5,989 nt of DNA from Microcaldota archaeon. Lineage in GTDB: Archaea > Micrarchaeota > Micrarchaeia > Norongarragalinales > UBA97. This document shows positions 4,717 to 5,989 of this stretch, piece by piece (within the stretch, counting starts at the first letter, position 1; every line of letters begins with the position of its first letter). The position numbers were made by a program, and so were the translations under genes. Location of the stretch: assembly GCA_016217775.1 (NCBI GenBank), contig JACRGG010000116.1:1-5989 (forward strand), read 5' to 3'. The notes below the pieces were generated by a model, which saw only the letters and a program-made list of their open reading frames with translations, was not told the origin of the DNA and did not search any database.

Positions 4717-5988
4717 TCACGCCATCTTCAATTCTACAATAGCTTCCTGCGCATCGGCGTCTTCTTTCGGCTCTATCAACTTGATTTTGCCGACTTGCCT
4801 TATTTCTTCCTCAATTGAAGGCAGTTCCTTGATGAAACTCTCTTTCGCCGGTAATTGACTCGACTCTAATTCCTCATTTAAGGCAATTTGGTTCGTCGCC
4901 TTGAACTTACGCACTTTCGACAAAATAGAGTGCAGTTGTGCGCAAATATTCTCTACGGACTCGTTTATAAACTCTTCTTCCGCGCCCGGCCACTCGCTTT
5001 CGTGGATGCTCCCGCTCTTCCCGCTTAATTCCCTGTAAATCTCGTCGGCTACAAAAGGCGCGAACGGCGCGAGCAATTTCAGCGAGGCCAGCATCGTTGT
5101 TTTAAGCGCGTACTGCGCGGCCTTCTTGCTTTTCGCGTCACTCCCGTAAATGCGGTACTTGACGTCCTCCAGGTAATAATCGCACAATTCGTGCCACACG
5201 AACGAGTGGATTGCCGTAATAGCCGAGTAGTAATCGTATTCGTTCATTGCAAGCGAGGCTTTTTTCACTAATTGGTTCAGCCTAGATAGAATCCACTTGT
5301 CCGTAGCCCGCAAGTCCGCGTACTCGACTTTCTTCCCGTCATAATCCGGGGTTGACGCCTGCACGAACTTGCCCGCGTTCCACAACTTGTTCAAGAAGCC
5401 CTGCGCGTACTCGATGTCCTTGTAGTTGAACGGCCTGTCTTTAGCAAAAGCCCCGGATAGCGCCGCCCACTGGCGTATCGCGTCGGCCGAGTACTTGGCG
5501 AACAAAATGTTTGGGTCCTCGAAGTTCCCGGCGGACTTGCTCATTTTCTTCCCGTCGGTCCCCAGCACGTTGCCGTTGATGAGCACGTCCTTAAAGCACG
5601 GCTCTCCCGTCAGGACGAGGCTTCTAAAAATCGTGTAGAACGCCCACGTGCGGATTATCTCAAGGCCCTGCGGGCGCAGCGAAATGGGGTAGACTTTGTT
5701 GAATAATTTTCTTTTGCCGGCGTCCCCGTCCTCCCACCCGCTTATAATCAGGGGAGTGATTGAGGAGTCGACCCAGCAGTCGCACACCGCGGTTTCCCCG
5801 ATTATCTCCCCGCCGCACTCGCATTGCTTCGCGCCCTTGAATTTTTCCAACGCAGGGTCCACCGGCAAGTCCTCTTTCTTCGCTTCGTAAGTCTTCCCGC
5901 ATTTCCCGCAGTGCCAAAACGGTATCGGGGTTCCGTAAATGTTCTGCCTTGAAATAACCCAGTCCCACTCGATGAATTCCGTCCAGTC
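4717..5988 (-). CDS. valS: Valyl-tRNA synthetase, C-terminal half (cut by right edge)
   Basis: This class I synthetase attaches valine to tRNA-Val in the cytoplasm. The window holds the last 423 residues; archaeal ValRS is roughly 850-900, so the HIGH motif and most of the CP1 editing domain lie outside. The open frame continues to the edge, and the TTG at 5866-5868 is not the start. In window numbering, DWVISRQNIYGTPIPFW (9-25) returns to the catalytic domain. A zinc-ribbon-like set follows: C27, C30, C56, C58, with C69 and C71 nearby. Then come WVDSS (72-76), YPISLRPQGLEIIRTWAFYT (100-119), which separates ValRS from IleRS and LeuRS, and KMSKS at 148-152 (GKKMSKSAGN). The rest is the helical anticodon-binding domain (ATDKWILSRLNQLV; FVWHELCDYYLEDVKYRIY) and a short mixed domain ending at TGA. 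Two positions differ from the usual pattern: Leu in RPQGL, where His is common, and Cys in CDCWVDSS. It is followed after 49 bp by rps15. Confidence 0.95.
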   Translation of the reverse strand, partial: DWTEFIEWDWVISRQNIYGTPIPFWHCGKCGKTYEAKKEDLPVDPALEKFKGAKQCECGGEIIGETAVCDCWVDSSITPLIISGWEDGDAGKRKLFNKVYPISLRPQGLEIIRTWAFYTIFRSLVLTGEPCFKDVLINGNVLGTDGKKMSKSAGNFEDPNILFAKYSADAIRQWAALSGAFAKDRPFNYKDIEYAQGFLNKLWNAGKFVQASTPDYDGKKVEYADLRATDKWILSRLNQLVKKASLAMNEYDYYSAITAIHSFVWHELCDYYLEDVKYRIYGSDAKSKKAAQYALKTTMLASLKLLAPFAPFVADEIYRELSGKSGSIHESEWPGAEEEFINESVENICAQLHSILSKVRKFKATNQIALNEELESSQLPAKESFIKELPSIEEEIRQVGKIKLIEPKEDADAQEAIVELKMA

Positions 5989-5989
5989 A

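Noticed and set aside
4300..4818. A 172-residue plus-strand open frame antisense to rps15 and the end of valS
   Set aside because: It crosses two unmistakable housekeeping genes on the other strand, and its Phe/Leu/Ser-rich product is what the complement of Lys/Glu-rich ribosomal sequence gives.
5660..5968. A 102-residue minus-strand open frame overlapping valS
   Set aside because: It is Arg/Gly-rich, out of frame with valS, and covers the zinc-ribbon and WVDSS region that is clearly coded in the valS frame.
1..5989. CRISPR array, tRNA or rRNA genes, insertion sequences, prophage genes
   Set aside because: No regularly spaced direct repeats, cloverleaf-like segments, transposase motifs or terminal inverted repeats were found on reading both strands; gaps between genes are too short to hide any but small RNAs.

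Overview
The window is archaeal. It carries an archaeal/eukaryotic-type ribosomal protein (eS1/S3Ae), an archaeal-type uS15 with the long N-terminal part, a valyl-tRNA synthetase of archaeal character and a TrmB-family winged-helix regulator. The promoters have TATA boxes placed about 25-30 bp before likely starts. Terminators are oligo-T runs without hairpins. The composition (moderate G+C, short intergenic gaps) would fit a small-genome DPANN-type archaeon, but that placement is inference; the sequence alone does not fix the phylum. No CRISPR array, rRNA, tRNA, insertion sequence or prophage gene is visible.

Layout. At the left edge is the C-terminal 97 residues of an unrecognised plus-strand protein (3-296). 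It converges on a large minus-strand gene (319-1995) for a membrane-anchored, cysteine-containing, beta-rich surface protein. This gene diverges from a TrmB-like regulator (2192-2944, plus strand) across about 200 bp. That intergenic region holds two TATA boxes and two dyads of identical geometry. Next comes a small three-helix membrane protein (3011-3358, plus strand) with its own TATA box. It converges at 3359-3419 on a minus-strand translation cluster read right to left: valS (C-terminal half, running off the right edge), rps15, rps3ae.

How the parts may work together. The right half is housekeeping translation: tRNA-Val charging and two small-subunit proteins, probably one transcription unit with gaps of about 45-50 bp and an oligo-T run between the two ribosomal genes. 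The left half looks like a small envelope locus. The clearest signal outside the coding regions is a pair of 6-7-6 inverted repeats (GTTACT-N7-AGTAAC and GTTACT-N7-AGTAAT), 43 bp apart, bracketing the TATA box of the surface-protein gene. The divergent regulator is the obvious candidate to bind them. I see no clear evidence of a wholly new system; this putative regulator/operator/surface-protein circuit is the most interesting part.
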